Below the pieces are notes generated by a model. It ran no database searches. It was not told the origin of the DNA and was given only the letters and a program-made list of their open reading frames with translations. Both the position numbers and the translations under genes were made by a program. Of a DNA stretch of 64,000 bases, positions 24,960-36,393 are shown piece by piece; the stretch's first letter is position 1; each line of letters opens with the position of its first letter. This DNA is from Apiospora phragmitis (taxonomy: Eukaryota; Ascomycota; Sordariomycetes; Amphisphaeriales; Apiosporaceae). The stretch covers positions 8,866,001 through 8,930,000 of the forward strand of contig JAQQWL010000011.1 of assembly GCA_038363925.1 (NCBI GenBank), in the 5' to 3' direction.

Positions 24960-25812
24960 TTATGACGTAGATCCAGAGCCATTACTGAGACCCCTGGGCC
25001 GTTTTTCGATCCCCAATAAAGCCGGTACCGGCAGATTCAACTCATGAAGCGGCCCTGCGATGCTCTGGAACATGGGCATGGCGAAAACCTCGTTCACCCA
25101 CTCGGTCAGCCGAGGGTATGCTGGCTTCAACACCTGGTGGAGAAGCACGTAGGCTCCCTGCAGCATGGCGACGGTGAAGAGATCCGCGAGCGTCAGCTGG
25201 TCCCCGACCAGGTACCTGGACTTCTGCAGCTGCTCTTCCATCAGCTGGCAATCGCGGCGCAGCACGCGCAGGCAGTCTTGGTCATCCATTCGTACGTCGA
25301 TGGGCTGGCGGATCACCGGTAGGATAATTCCCCCGATGGCGGGCAGAAGATCTCCGTTGGCAAACGACATCCATCGAATCACGCTGTAGTACTCTTGTTG
25401 TGTAGACCCCTAGGAGCTTGGTACTTTTGTCTTGAGAAGTAACTTTTCACACAAAGGACACAAGGGCCTCAAATTAGCTTTCTAGATGCGATGAGCAAAG
25501 ATACGAACGGGAATCCTTACTGTACAAAGCGATGGGTATGCATTCAGTCAAGACATAACCGTCACTGCCTCTGAACACGGGAACCTGACCCAAAGGATTC
25601 ACCTTGAGAAGCTCTTGGTGACTTTTTGGATCATCCCGATCATGGTAAGTAATGTCCAGCGAGAGACCCTGGGCCTTGGCAACAGCGAGTATTGCTGTGG
25701 TCCGGGGGTTAGGCTATGAGCCTCACGATAGGTCAGACTCAGCCTGTATATGAGAAGAGCTGGTGGGAAATTCAGTACATACGTTGCGTGTATAGATGGT
25801 ACCAAATACCAT
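24960..25812 (-). CDS. mdpJ: glutathione S-transferase (MdpJ-like)
   Basis: Exons 25812-25783, 25713-25521 and 25442-24960 give about 234 residues. A thioredoxin-like N-terminal domain ends with the NPLGQVPVF cis-proline loop, followed by an alpha-helical C-terminal domain (YLVGDQLTLADLF), the layout of fungal EF1Bgamma/GTT-type transferases. A four-C run at 25407-25410 seems to hold one extra base in exon 3; a longer intron ending near 25395 could also restore the frame but would delete a conserved TSQDKS-type stretch. MdpJ-type proteins belong to anthraquinone clusters where they are implicated in the reductive deoxygenation leading to chrysophanol; the precise role is uncertain. Confidence 0.87.
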
Positions 25813-26302
25813 GATGAAGTTGTAATTGTTTCGTAGGCGGTGATAACGGGTAGGTTTGCGGCTAGGCCAGAAGCTGCTTTGGTTGGCCAAGTGTCCCGTG
25901 ATCTATTGAAGCATCGATACTGGAGTGTACTTGGAATTATGCGCTCATCTCTAGATATAGTTGTGGTAGGATGCAGATAGGTAAGGCCCTGGATTTCGGC
26001 GTTGGTCTCTGTCAGGTTTTCGCCTCCCCCGAAGCTTGGATTAGACGACCAGGGCTGACTAAGCGGTAAGATAGATATCTGACAACGTCGGGACATGTGG
26101 GGCTGGTCCATTTTCTCCTAGTTTTCCTCTCCTCCCCTTTGTCTTCTCGGATACGGCTTCAAGGGAAGACGGTGCAGTTGCTTTGCTTACGTTACGTGAC
26201 ACATATGCGACTGACGGGAACAGGAATCAACATAGTGAAAAGAAAATTCTTTGTGAAACGAAAAATACTCTACGCGTAAAAGTGAAAAAAGCACATCTAG
26301 AT
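25813..26302. other. intergenic, no gene seen
   Basis: Upstream of the transferase and downstream of the thioesterase gene. Open frames here are antisense shadows or lack domain matches. CCCCCGAAGC near 26025 weakly resembles the cluster motif. Confidence 0.35.
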
Positions 26303-27409
26303 CTAGGGCGATATCGCATACCACCTCCGCTCCCCACGTTGAAGTTGAAAGGCCACCTTTCCATCCTCGGCCAGCTTGCGGAGAACCTCTTCCATCAGCG
26401 GTTCGACCGCCATGGTCCGGACCTGGGGATCGAGCTCATCCCCGTGCATCTCGGTGACCAGCTGCTTGACAGTGACGCTTGCTTCGGGATGCCGGGGACC
26501 GCCGGGCACTCTTTTCTGGATTTTGGCGAGGGCCGCCACTACCTTGGCCTCGCGGCGCGCCTTGGACGCTAGCTCCAGCGCGATCTTGCGCGGCAGGTCG
26601 AGGATGGGCAGGCCGTGTGCCGGGTAGCCCACCCTGCACCCGTGCGACTCCATGGTCCGCAGCGAATCCATCCACGTGCTCAACTGCTCGACCGCAGCTG
26701 TGCCATGGCCTAATACGTTATCCCCGGTGAACTTTGATCAATAAGGTCAGCCTTGAATCCCACCTCGTGAATGAACTGCTCAACATACCATGGCATTTTC
26801 CTCTTCGAGAATGAAGCACATATGATCGTTGGAATGGCCCGGCGCATGGACAGCTCGTACTGTTGCTCCTTCGACCTTGAAGACTTGGCCGTCAACGATG
26901 GGTTTCTGAGAAGAATTGGGAGTGTGCTTGTAGATAGCACTTTTCAGATCTGGGTACAGGCGGAGAAGGTCAGGTAGGCCGCCAGTGTGGTCGCCGTGCC
27001 AATGCGTGAGCAGCACATGGGATAGCCCTGTTTCCTTCTCTTCCAACGTCGAGGAGAGGATCTCTGCCCACTCTGGAATCCCTTGGGCCGTGTCGATGAT
27101 CAGTCTCCTGGCGCCAGTCCCTACAATGTACGTGTTCGTGCCTTGGAGAGTGAACTGTAAAGCCGTGGCCCAAGTTAGTCATTGTACGTAAGTTGATGAT
27201 AAGAAGTGTTGATATACCTTTCCGGCATTCTGGCCGAGTACCCTCAACACGCGAGGAGTGATCTGCTCAACATCGGCAATCTCGGGTAGTCTTGATGTCT
27301 GGGCCTGCAGATAGTCCTCGAAGGCACATATGTTCAGAGCCTTGTTGATTTGCTTGTACCCCCCCTTGAGCTCCTTGGTCTGGGTAGCCACGACAACTTT
27401 GGCAGCCAT
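26303..27409 (-). CDS. mdpF: metallo-beta-lactamase-type thioesterase (MdpF-like)
   Basis: Exons 27409-27218, 27154-26789 and 26731-26303 give 328 residues with an intact frame. The zinc motif THWHGDHTGG, the later HAPGHSNDH histidines and GDNVLGHG aspartate complete the two-metal site of the family, followed by a LACTB2-like C-terminal helical domain (YPAHGLPI). Such proteins hydrolyse the octaketide from PKSs lacking a thioesterase, giving atrochrysone carboxylic acid; the PKS in this window has exactly that architecture. It is divergently transcribed from the FAD monooxygenase. Cytosolic, with no signal peptide seen. Confidence 0.94.
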
Positions 27410-27832
27410 GACGGAGATGAGACGGTTGATGTTGGGGAGAGATTGAAGCCTTTCCTGGAAGGAAAATACCAAGGTAGACAACCAACGGATCTTGACTGGC
27501 TGGGGATGCACAAAACTGGCGACTACCCTTTCCCGCTTCTCATGGAGATTTCAAATATGAACTTGGAAGCCCGATGACCACCTAGGAAGTTCCGGACGCC
27601 GAAAGGGTTGCCACCCCTTCCCCGAAGAACCCCTGCAGCTACGGTGAATGTGGCAGGCGGCTTATGCGAGACTGGCCTACGGCCTTTGAATAAGCACTAC
27701 TTAGTATACTCCTTTTCACCATGACTGCGTGGTTTTGGGAGGACTCAGCCCATACTGTTGGTCCTTTTCGTTATCTAGAACTTTGCCACTTTCAAATTTA
27801 GTCGCAGTTTTATTCGCCACAGACAAGGCGCC
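27410..27832. promoter_or_regulatory. divergent promoter, thioesterase / FAD monooxygenase
   Basis: Shared upstream region of two divergent cluster genes. It contains TTCCGG near 27590 and CCCCGAAGAACCCC near 27637, variants of the cluster motif but not exact copies. No gene. Confidence 0.4.
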
Positions 27833-29527
27833 ATGCACCAATTCGGGGTCAACATCCCTGGAGACAGGCATGAGTTCGATCCAGAGCTCTGGGCTGCACC
27901 GGGTAAAGCGAACGGTGTCAAAGCCAGACATTTGAACAATGGTACTGAAGACACTCACAAGCCCAAAATGCCCCAACGCCACCCTGAGACCAATGTCGAT
28001 GTGCTTATCGTCGGCGCGGGAATGGGTGGTCTCATGACCGCTCTGGAATGTTGGCGGAAAGGGCACAACGTCGTGGGCATTCTGGAACGCAACCAAGGCC
28101 CAGTCTATTCAGGTACGTATACATTCACCATGGACTGAGACCCGCCCTGTCTTATATGAGTACGCGTAGGGGACATCATCGCCATCCTGCCGTCCGTTTT
28201 GTCGATCCTGTGCCATTGGCCAGATATGCAGAGCGACCTTGAGCGAGACCAAGTCCACGTCGACCTCACATATGAGACCCACGAGGGGAAACATATTTAC
28301 GGGCCCACGCCGCCTTCATTCAACGACCCCGAGCACTTGGATGGTAGGAAGGGGCCTAGGCCTGCCGCAGCGCAGATTCGCCAAAGATTCTTTCGAATGT
28401 TCTTGCGGCAGGTGGCTCGATTAGGGCTGCGCATCGACTATGGCTGCCAAGTTCAAGAGTACTTTGAGGATATGCATGCCGCCAAGGGTGGTGTGGTCTT
28501 TCTCGACTCAGAGGGCCAGAGATCCACCCGTATCGCGGATGTGGTGGTTGCGGCCGATGGCCTTCGCTCACGCTCGGAGCTGTTGATTGCCGGCAAGTAT
28601 GAGTCTCCGAGGTCGAGCGGCATGTCCATCTACCGTTGTTCATACCCGACCAAGCTGGCCATGGCAGACCCCATCGTTCGCGAGCGTTGGGGCGGCGGCG
28701 ATGGCAGCGACGGGGTTGCAGGTACTGGTGGTAAACCCAGAGCCGACCAGGTAGCAGAAACTTCAGAATCGTGGGAGTTCTGGCTGGGGCCCGGCATGTA
28801 CATGGGTATCTTTATGTCACCCGAGCTTGTGGCGTGGGGCTTCACTCCGCGCGAGCAGCCCGAGGGCGACGACGCGACCGAGTCGTGGGAGCCCGATGTG
28901 GATCCGAACACTGTTGCCGACATGATGGAGGCGGCAGCTCCCGACTGGCACCCCGCCGTGCCCGCCTTGGTGCGCACGGCGCCGAAGGGCGCCGTGGTGC
29001 ACTGGCCGCTCCTGTGGCGCGACCTGCGGCAGAAGTGGACGAGCGCGGGCGGCCACGTGGTGCAGGTCGGCGACAGCGCACATACCTTCACGCCGACGTC
29101 TGGTAACGGCGCAACGCAGGCGCTAGAGGATGCCATCAGCCTCGCGACGTGCCTGCAGCTCGGGTCCGGCCGCCCCGCCACGGCCACCAAGATCTACAAC
29201 CTGCTGCGGTACGAGCGCGTGAGCTGCGCCCAGAAAATGTCCTTTGTCAATGCCGAACTCAAGACGGCGACAAACTGGGACGCCATCTGGGCCGAACCCG
29301 CCAGAATCCGCACGCGCTTCCCCCAGTGGATCTTCCGGCACGACCCGGAGGCCTACGCCTACGAGAAGTACGGCCAGGCGTTCGCGCATCTCGTGGCGGG
29401 GGCCGAATTTCAAAACACGAACACGCCGCCGGGCCACAAATTTAAGCCTTGGACCATCGCCGAGGTATACAGCGAGATAGAGAAAGGAAGGAAGATGGAA
29501 GATTTGCTAGATGGAGATTGGTCCTAG
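27833..29527 (+). CDS. mdpD: FAD-dependent monooxygenase (MdpD-like)
   Basis: Exons 27833-28112 and 28170-29527 give 545 residues with an intact frame. The FAD-binding GxGxxG motif (VDVLIVGAGMGGLM), the DG motif (VVAADGLRSRSELL) and the GD motif (VVQVGDSAHTFTPTSGNG) identify a class A flavoprotein hydroxylase of the salicylate hydroxylase type. A second in-frame ATG at 27968 lies just before the FAD domain and could be the true start, since the first 45 residues have no domain. MdpD-type enzymes hydroxylate a ring in monodictyphenone and xanthone pathways. Downstream, 29528-29726 holds no gene. Confidence 0.9.
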
Positions 29528-29726
29528 CCTGCCTCAGGATAGATTTACCCGACATGTGCGGAGACTGGAGAAATTGGTCAAGAAATGATATCGACATCGC
29601 CGTAAACAGCAAGGTATAATATATAGCTATCTATAGTATAGTGTGGGCATGAAACCCAATGCTTTTGACAAATATTCAAAAATTGCGGGTTCCGCTGATT
29701 TCAATAGCATCCCAATACTACTACTA

Positions 29727-30789
29727 CTACTTCGAAAAATTGCCAGTGACACCAGGCTGGATACTTTCCAACTTGGCAACCAGCTCATTCCACACTCGTT
29801 CTTGCAATAGCTTGCCAGCGTCGCTTGTCACGACGGAGGCTGGTACGCTGATCTCACAATCATCACAGTATTTGCCGTGTGAGTCTCTGCCAGCAGCCCC
29901 AGCATGGAGCAGGGTCCTGCTTCCTACCTCGGTTGACCGGGCTAGTATGGCTTTGATCAACCAGAACCCCCAGGTCGGGTAGTCGCGTCCCACTACAAAT
30001 GCCTCTCGTTAGCAGCAAGACGATAGCTGGGACTGAATGTGACTACTTACACTCTGACCAACAGAGACCAGGGTCTGCCAGGTTCAAAATAACGGGAAAC
30101 TCATCCGAGGAATGCCGCTCCGCAATGGCACGCACAGCGAAGACTGTCAACAGCTTGGAGATGGGGTACTGGTCATCCCAGTGCTTCTCTGCCGTAGCCT
30201 TATCATTGATGGCAGCCAAGAGCGCGCCCTCGGTGGGCAGCGCCGACTTCGCCTGGGGCAGGACTGTGTGGCCATGCGTGCCTGAGGTCGTGATGGAGAA
30301 TACCGGCCGTACCCCCGGGAAATGGGCCGCCGTCTCCTTCAGCTTGGGCATGACCAGCGCCGCGAGCAGCAGCGTGGAGATGCAGTTGACGGCCATCATC
30401 TCTTCGTCGCCGCCGGCGAGGCGGGCGTTGCCGTAAGCAGCGCGCGCCAGGCCCGCATTGGCGTGGAAGATGTCGACGCGGTCGAGCTCGATCCCACAGA
30501 CGCGCGCGGCGAAGGCCTGGACACTCTGGTAGCTTGCCATGTCGACCCGCCATACCTGGACGATGTCGGGGCCGCAGCCGGTACTGGCCTCGATGTCGTG
30601 CTTGGCGTCGTGGCCTTTGTCCAGGTTACGCACCGCAAGGACTATGCGGGCGGCTCCCAGGCGCGCATAATGCCGGGCTGCTTCTTTGCCGAGGCCAGCG
30701 TTGCCGCCGGTTATGATGATGCTTTTACCGGCGTAAGAACCAGTGGGATAGGGGAGCGTTTTCAAGAGCTGGCTGTAGAGAAATCCCAT
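29727..30789 (-). CDS. short-chain dehydrogenase/reductase (extra SDR)
   Basis: Exons 30789-30051 and 29992-29727 give 334 residues with an intact frame (the intron ends at TTTGTAG). The NAD(P)-binding TGGNAGLGK motif and the catalytic YPISK tetrad core are present, the latter in the order typical of retinol-dehydrogenase-like fungal SDRs. The C-terminal FWLIKAILARSTEVGSRTL helix is characteristic of the same group, which often appears in fungal polyketide clusters. It is divergent from the NmrA-like gene. Which keto or quinone intermediate it reduces cannot be told from sequence. Confidence 0.87.
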
Positions 30790-31197
30790 TTTTGACGATG
30801 TGCGCAAGCGGTGAGATTGAGACTACCAAAGAGATGGATGAGGACAGTAGGAATCTCTTTCTTATCTTGTGGGTATGTGAGCAGGCGGAGAGGGAGGGGA
30901 GAACTCAAACGCAACCCCTGCACTGGGGCTGTTGCTTGGGAGCTTACAAGCCTCTAGGCCACCAATAAAGTCGCTTCGGGGCACGACCTCTGTCATGCTT
31001 ACGCCCATATCAGCAGGCTCACCGAACCCCGACACCCGGCGACCCACTAAGCCCGTCTACAGAGTCCCATCTTTAATAGCCCAAGATGTGCAGCACATGC
31101 TACCTTAACAAGAGCATGCTACACTGCAGCTTGATCAACTTGCTCCTGTTTCCTTTTGGCCCACAGCAGACGGAAACCTTCATTCATATTGAACAAG
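30790..31197. promoter_or_regulatory. divergent promoter, SDR / NmrA-like reductase
   Basis: Intergenic region between two divergent cluster genes, holding GAACCCCGA at 31024-31032, a copy of the cluster motif. No coding sequence. Confidence 0.45.
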
Positions 31198-31995
31198 ATG
31201 GCGGCATACGCAGTCCTGGGCAGCACGGGCAACTGTGGCACGGCCCTGATCAGGAACCTGCTACTTTCTACCCAGCCCATCACCGTCCACGCCTACTGCC
31301 GCAACGAGGCCAAGCTGTGCCGCCTTATTCCCGAGATCACCGACAATAAGCGCGTGCGTGTCTTCACGGGCAGCATCCACGACGTCGATTTGATGATGGA
31401 CTGCGTGCGCGGCACCCAGGCCGTCTTCCTCGTCGTCACCACCAATGACAACGTGCCCGGCTGCCGCGTGAGCCAGGACAGCGCCACTGCCGTCGTGCAG
31501 GCCCTTCAGAGGCTCAAAGCCGAGGGCCCGGCTGGCCAGAAGCTGCCGCGCCTGGTGCTCCTCAGCTCCGCCACCATCGACGACCACCTATCGCGCGATA
31601 TGCCGGGCTGGTTCCGGCCCATCATGCTCGCGGCCGCGTCGCACGTGTACGAGGACCTGCGGCGTACAGAGGTCTTCCTGCGATCGCAGGCCGACTGGCT
31701 CAACACCATCTTCATCAAGCCCGCCGGCCTGTCGGTCGACACGCCGCGTGGCCACCGCCTCACGCTCGACGAGGAGGAGAGCTTCATCAGCTATATGGAC
31801 CTGGCAGCCGGCATGATTGAGGCGGCCCAGGACGAGGAGGGCCGCTATGACGGGCGGAACCTGGGCGTCGTGAACAAGACGCGCGGGGTCGGGGCCAAAT
31901 TCCCCTCGGGGACGCCGACTTGCATCCTGATGGGGCTGATGCGCCACTTCTTCCCGTGGTTGCACCCATACCTACCCTCCACGGGGCCTGTATAA
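31198..31995 (+). CDS. NmrA-like NAD(P)-binding oxidoreductase
   Basis: A single-exon, intact 265-residue protein starting at the ATG in frame with a Rossmann motif [14 protein letters not shown]. The NmrA/isoflavone-reductase-like (atypical SDR) fold is recognisable from that motif plus the conserved FLVVTTNDN and [10 protein letters not shown] strands. Related NmrA-type oxidoreductases occur in emodin-derived clusters (including a member of the mdp set) where they take part in reduction or dehydrogenation of anthraquinone intermediates; I cannot assign the reaction from sequence alone. Confidence 0.85.
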   Translation: MAAYAVLGSTGNCGTALIRNLLLSTQPITVHAYCRNEAKLCRLIPEITDNKRVRVFTGSIHDVDLMMDCVRGTQAVFLVVTTNDNVPGCRVSQDSATAVVQALQRLKAEGPAGQKLPRLVLLSSATIDDHLSRDMPGWFRPIMLAAASHVYEDLRRTEVFLRSQADWLNTIFIKPAGLSVDTPRGHRLTLDEEESFISYMDLAAGMIEAAQDEEGRYDGRNLGVVNKTRGVGAKFPSGTPTCILMGLMRHFFPWLHPYLPSTGPV

Positions 31996-32490
31996 TGTTC
32001 TGAGCTGCTTTCTAGACAATTATTCCCAAATGGTTATATAAATGAATCATAGCTTATGGAAATATTATCCAGTCTGGCCACGTGAAAACTTGTAATCAGT
32101 GATTTAAAGATAAAGTTGTAACGGGAGCCTGGAGTTGCCATTCGATTAAAGCCTTAGCAGTGCCCTCACATTCCAGAGTACCACAGTTTGCCCTGGATTA
32201 CACTGGTCCCTGGAAGGCAGTACCCGTTGCCGTCTATCGCATACGACAGGGTATAGCAGGTGCCATATAAGGATGCAATCATGGTATCGTAGAATGTAAG
32301 CACCCTAACCACTTAGCCGTCCTACCACATAAGCAGCCACCCAAATTGACTGCAAGTATTACTTATATAGCTTTACTAAGTTCTCGGCTATTTAACACTG
32401 ATTAACGATTTTACTATAATAAACTCTAGAAGGCTCCCTCTTATGTGTCCATATTCACAAATACAGTCTACCCTCTAATTAACATCTTCG
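31996..32490. other. intergenic, no gene seen
   Basis: Convergent 3' regions of the NmrA-like and GMC genes. A short stretch at about 32295-32330 (minus strand) resembles a tRNA A-box but no complete tRNA can be folded. Confidence 0.35.
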
Positions 32491-34820
32491 TTAGGAGCAC
32501 CACCCATCAAGACACCAATCACGCTTGATCATATCCGCAAGCTTCAAGGGGGGAAACATGTCGTTAGAAACCATATCTGCCAGGCTTAGAGGGCAGGGAA
32601 GAGCGCAGCTTACCTTTTCCGACGTCCCGTACACGGTCGGCGTGGGCCCGCCCGAGACAGACATGGGGAACGTGCTGACGTCGGCGACGCGGAGACCCGA
32701 GACGCCATACACCTTCTTGGCCGGGTCGACGACGCCGCCGCGGGCGCGCGGCAGCATGGGGTTGGAGCAGCACTGGTGCGCGTTGGAGATGACAAGGTTC
32801 CCGCGCAGCGCGCGCTCGACGCCCGCGGCGTCGGCGATGGGCGCGCCGTCCCCCGCCGCGTACGGCGCCAGCTCCACGGGCCCGAGCGCGCGCATGGCGG
32901 GCTGCGCCATGACCTCGCGCATCTTGCGCAGCAGCGCCGCGTTGACGCGCAGGTCCGTCGGGTCCGCCGCCGTGCCGTAGTCGACCAGCGGCGCCGCTAG
33001 CGGCGCCGTCCCCGCGATGGCGACGCGCCCGCGGCTGAGCGGCTTCATGAAGTAGGCCTGCGTGCTCGAGTACGTGTCGAAGTACAGGAGCGCGATGGCC
33101 GCGCCCTGCTCGGTCGCGGCGTACGACCGCAGCAGGAGCTCGCGCTGCGCCTGGTAGCCCGCGAGCACGGTGGCGTCGCCCCCGACGCCCGGCGGGAGCA
33201 GGGCCGCCACATCGCGCGTCTTGGCTTCGGCCACGATAGCTTCCCACGGGTCGCTATCTGTGCCGAGGTCGCGCAGCGAGACCCCTGTGAAGACAGTGCT
33301 CAGGTTGTGCGGTACCGTGTAGGCACTGCATTGTGGGCCTCGTAGGCGGCCCATTGTGTAGCATTGTAAACACCGTCTAAGTTGATGGAATTGGCGTTCG
33401 GAGCGAGAATATTGGTTACTGATATAGAAACGAAGGATTGTGTCAGGAACATGTCATGGCCGTATCCTTGTCCCATGTGTCACAGCATGGCGAGGGCAAG
33501 GAAGACTTACGGTTAAAGTTCACCTGCACAGTGGTTTGATCGTGGAAGTTGGTGCCGACACCTGGGAGATCGACAACGACGTCGATGCCCAGTGGCTGCA
33601 GAATGTTCCTCGGGCCGACGCCGGACCGCTGGAGCACACCAGGAGAGTGGAGTGCGCCCGCCGTTACAATAACCTCCTTGGTAGCGCGCACAACCACGAC
33701 CTCACCGCCCTCTGACGGGAGGTACTGAACGCCAGCGGCATGGCTCCCCTCGAAGAGTATCTTGTCGACCGTCATCCCCGTCAGGATGTGGTAGTTGGGG
33801 CGAGTTTGGTAGACTCTGTCATAGTGAGCCGTCCGCGCGCCGCAACGGATGTTGGTGGCCGCATCGCGCACATTGGGCACCCAGAAGATACCCATGTTCT
33901 TCCCGCTCATTGGGTCTGGTGCAGGTTTGATTCCAGTGGATAGAGTGGCATCCCACCAGTTTGCTGGAGAGAAAGCATCAGCGTGGACAGGAGAGACGGC
34001 AAGGAAATGGATAAAGACGAACAGCCGGCCGGATAGGCATAATTTGAATATGTATACTGTACCGGTCCTTCGTGGCCGCGGATAGAGCTGTCCCATGATA
34101 TGTTAGCCGCCTTAGCGAACTCTGGGTTTGGTGCCGTGAAGTTCTCGCTCTGTTTCATCCCACAATTCTACGTTAGTATGCACGTCGCACATATTGTATC
34201 CAAGTCGTTTTTGCTTGCCTTGATGAAATATGGTAGTAGGTCGTCCCATCCCCAGCCAGGGTTGCCCAGCTCGACCCAGCCATCGAAATCAGCAGCCGCG
34301 CCACTATAGGTCATTTCCATTAGTAAAAGACAGATCTCTCGAAGTCTGGAGAAAGCACATACCGGATCCAGTTCATCGCATTCACGTTACTGCCACCGCC
34401 GACCATCTTTCCACAGACGACAAGCTCGGTACGATTGTCCAGAGCTCTCAGGGGCTGGGTATCAAGGCCCCAAATGTAAGGAAAGGGGCTCCACGCGCCC
34501 GGTACGTCCAGGTCCGCATGGCCTCTATCAAACTCTCCAGCCTCAATGACTAGCACATTTACTACATTCCCGTGGTAATCGGTCAGTGATCTGCTCCCTT
34601 TCATGGAATGAGAGGCCGCAAAGACGGGTTAGGTACCTGAAGCGTCTTCGGTAAGCCGGTCTGCCAGCGTGAGGCCAGCAATACCACCACCTGCGATGAC
34701 GAAGTCATAGCTGGTTTGGTTGGTGTTGCAGCGGGAAACCCTTGTGGCATATCGAGGCAGTGACCTAGCCTCGGAAAGCATAAGCCCCGGTAGAACAAGC
34801 CACAGCAGTGAACTATGCAT
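32491..34820 (-). CDS. xptC: GMC family FAD oxidoreductase (XptC-like)
   Basis: Seven exons: 34820-34637, 34597-34363, 34303-34219, 34149-34023, 33963-33511, 33418-32614 and 32541-32491, about 640 residues. A hydrophobic N-terminus (MHSSLLWLVLPGLML) looks like a signal peptide, so the enzyme probably enters the secretory pathway. The FAD motif FVIAGGGIAGLTLADRL, the GGGSNVNAMNW motif, the second GMC signature VTAGALHSPGVLQRSGVG and the C-terminal active-site histidine region SNAHQCCSNPM are visible. Intron 3 starts with GC (AG|GCAAGC), a GC-AG intron. One base seems missing near 33322 in exon 6. In the xpt pathway XptC acts late in xanthone formation; an oxidative closing step is inferred here. 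Confidence 0.9.
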
Positions 34821-35862
34821 GGTGTGCGTAGTATCGTTGTGGACGTTGTCGAGTTATGTTCCGTGTGTGGCTCAGACCTGAGACAGGCAATCCAGCATGA
34901 CAAACCTGGTATTCTATCATGGCGCATGAGAAAGCAAAAACTTAAGTAGGACGAAGCAAGCCGGTGCATGGGTAACGCCAGTGCGTCCCGCATCGGACTC
35001 TACTGCATGTGGTAAGAGCCCGCCTCGGCGAGGAACATTACAACCCTACAGTCTAACGGCACATACGGGGACTATCTTCAGTCCAGGGAAGCAGTACATG
35101 GTTCCTGCAAGTCATCAAGGGTTACCGTAGAAGCTGGTTGCCGTATGTCAGTTGCTGACGAGAGGCCGGGCGGGACTTAGCACAAGGGGCAGAAGCAGCG
35201 AAAGCGGAAGAGGCCCGGGTAAAAGCCGAAACCATCATCCCCCCCCCCCCCCACTAGCCCCGATCCCGAAAATGCCCGCCTTAATCGGTTGGGCGGTCAG
35301 CTCCAATGTAAGCTGATTGCCAATAGACTGCGTCGGGGCAAGTGGGGGAAGGGGAGGGGCGGCTGGATTGTCAGCGGAAGCTGATTTCCGAGAAAGGGCA
35401 GGAGAAGAACTTAGACACCTAACTGCGCGGTTAAGCGTTTCAAGGCACGCCGTGACTGAATGGCAGAGAGGCAGGAGGCAGTAGTTTACTCGCTGGCAAG
35501 TTGCCGTTGTTTTCTCGGCTGTCGCCCAATTTCTGTGAGTCTCTGGCGTCGTTTCAGAGTCAGACGGGATTGAGGTGATCTGACAGGAATGTGGCGGTGC
35601 AGGTGGGTTGAGCCCACCAGCCACCGTTGGGCACCTCCTGTCGAACGTGATGTTTTGTTCTTCATCATGTCTGAATGTGTGTTGCAGTGCAGGTGTGTGA
35701 ACCAATAAACTCTATCTGATAGCTGCGATAGAATGAGCAGTATGAAACTCCAAGCATTTCCGTGTATTACTTGGCATCTCTAAGCAAAACGGAGACATTT
35801 TATTTCATTTGGACCTGGACATAATTATGGCATAAGAGAGCTCGCTTCTATCTGAAGGCTAA
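34821..35862. other. intergenic with low-complexity tracts
   Basis: No supported gene. Holds a cytosine run at about 35238-35252 and purine-rich stretches. It separates the GMC gene from the LINE remnant. Open frames such as 35235-35705 on the minus strand have no recognisable domain. Confidence 0.4.
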
Positions 35863-36360
35863 ATGGGGAACCGGTCGCAGCGCACTACCGAGCTCGCTAT
35901 CCGGCTAGTCACCGATGTCGTCTGCACGACGTGGCAACAGAAAGGCGTCGCCTCCCTCCTCCAGCTCGATGTTAAAGGCGCGTTCGATACGGTTAACCAC
36001 CGCAGGTTAATCGCCACGCTACGTGCGAATGGACTACCGGACTAGGCCTGCCGTTTGGTTAAGAGCTTTATTACGGATAGATCGGTTCGCCTCCATTTCG
36101 ACGGCTAGTCGTCGGAAAGAATCTAGCTCCGCGCTGGTATAAGTGTAAAGAAAGGAATATATATTCATAATCATTCTATAATACAATTAAAATAGGCAGT
36201 GCGAGGGACTTATATCCGTCGAAAGCTCGTGTGGCTAGTTGGCCTGAACCTAACATCCCTGCCCTACTACAATACGCGTTTTGCGCAGTGTCACAATGCT
36301 CAAACCATCCGCAACGCTGTACACCGTAAGACACACCTTTTGGAGCCCCACTAGGCCCCC
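35863..36360 (+). mobile_element. LINE (non-LTR) reverse-transcriptase remnant
   Basis: The translated segment includes RSTTELAIRLV-type residues and LLQLDVKGAFDTVNH, the conserved palm motif of non-LTR reverse transcriptases of the Tad/jockey kind, followed past a stop by DRSVRLHFDG. Further pieces to about 36360 (NAVHRKTHLLEP-like) match the C-terminal part of the same protein. There is no start, no YADD box and several stops, so it is a short dead fragment. It lies directly behind the 3' end of the first MFS gene. Confidence 0.75.
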
Positions 36361-36393
36361 GTTCTTGAGCTAAAATGGACTACAATGCCGCCT

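Noticed and set aside
30003..30050. Apparent frame break in the SDR at 29727-30789
   Set aside because: Using the acceptor TTTGTAG at 29993-29994 restores frame and homology; no break is needed.
32290..32335. tRNA-like A-box (minus strand)
   Set aside because: Only the D-arm resembles a tRNA; no B-box, no consistent anticodon arm or acceptor stem.
33963..34023. Apparent frame break in the GMC gene near 34025
   Set aside because: A pyrimidine-rich intron (GTTCGT...CTCCAG) joins the two frames exactly and gives the conserved NWW motif.
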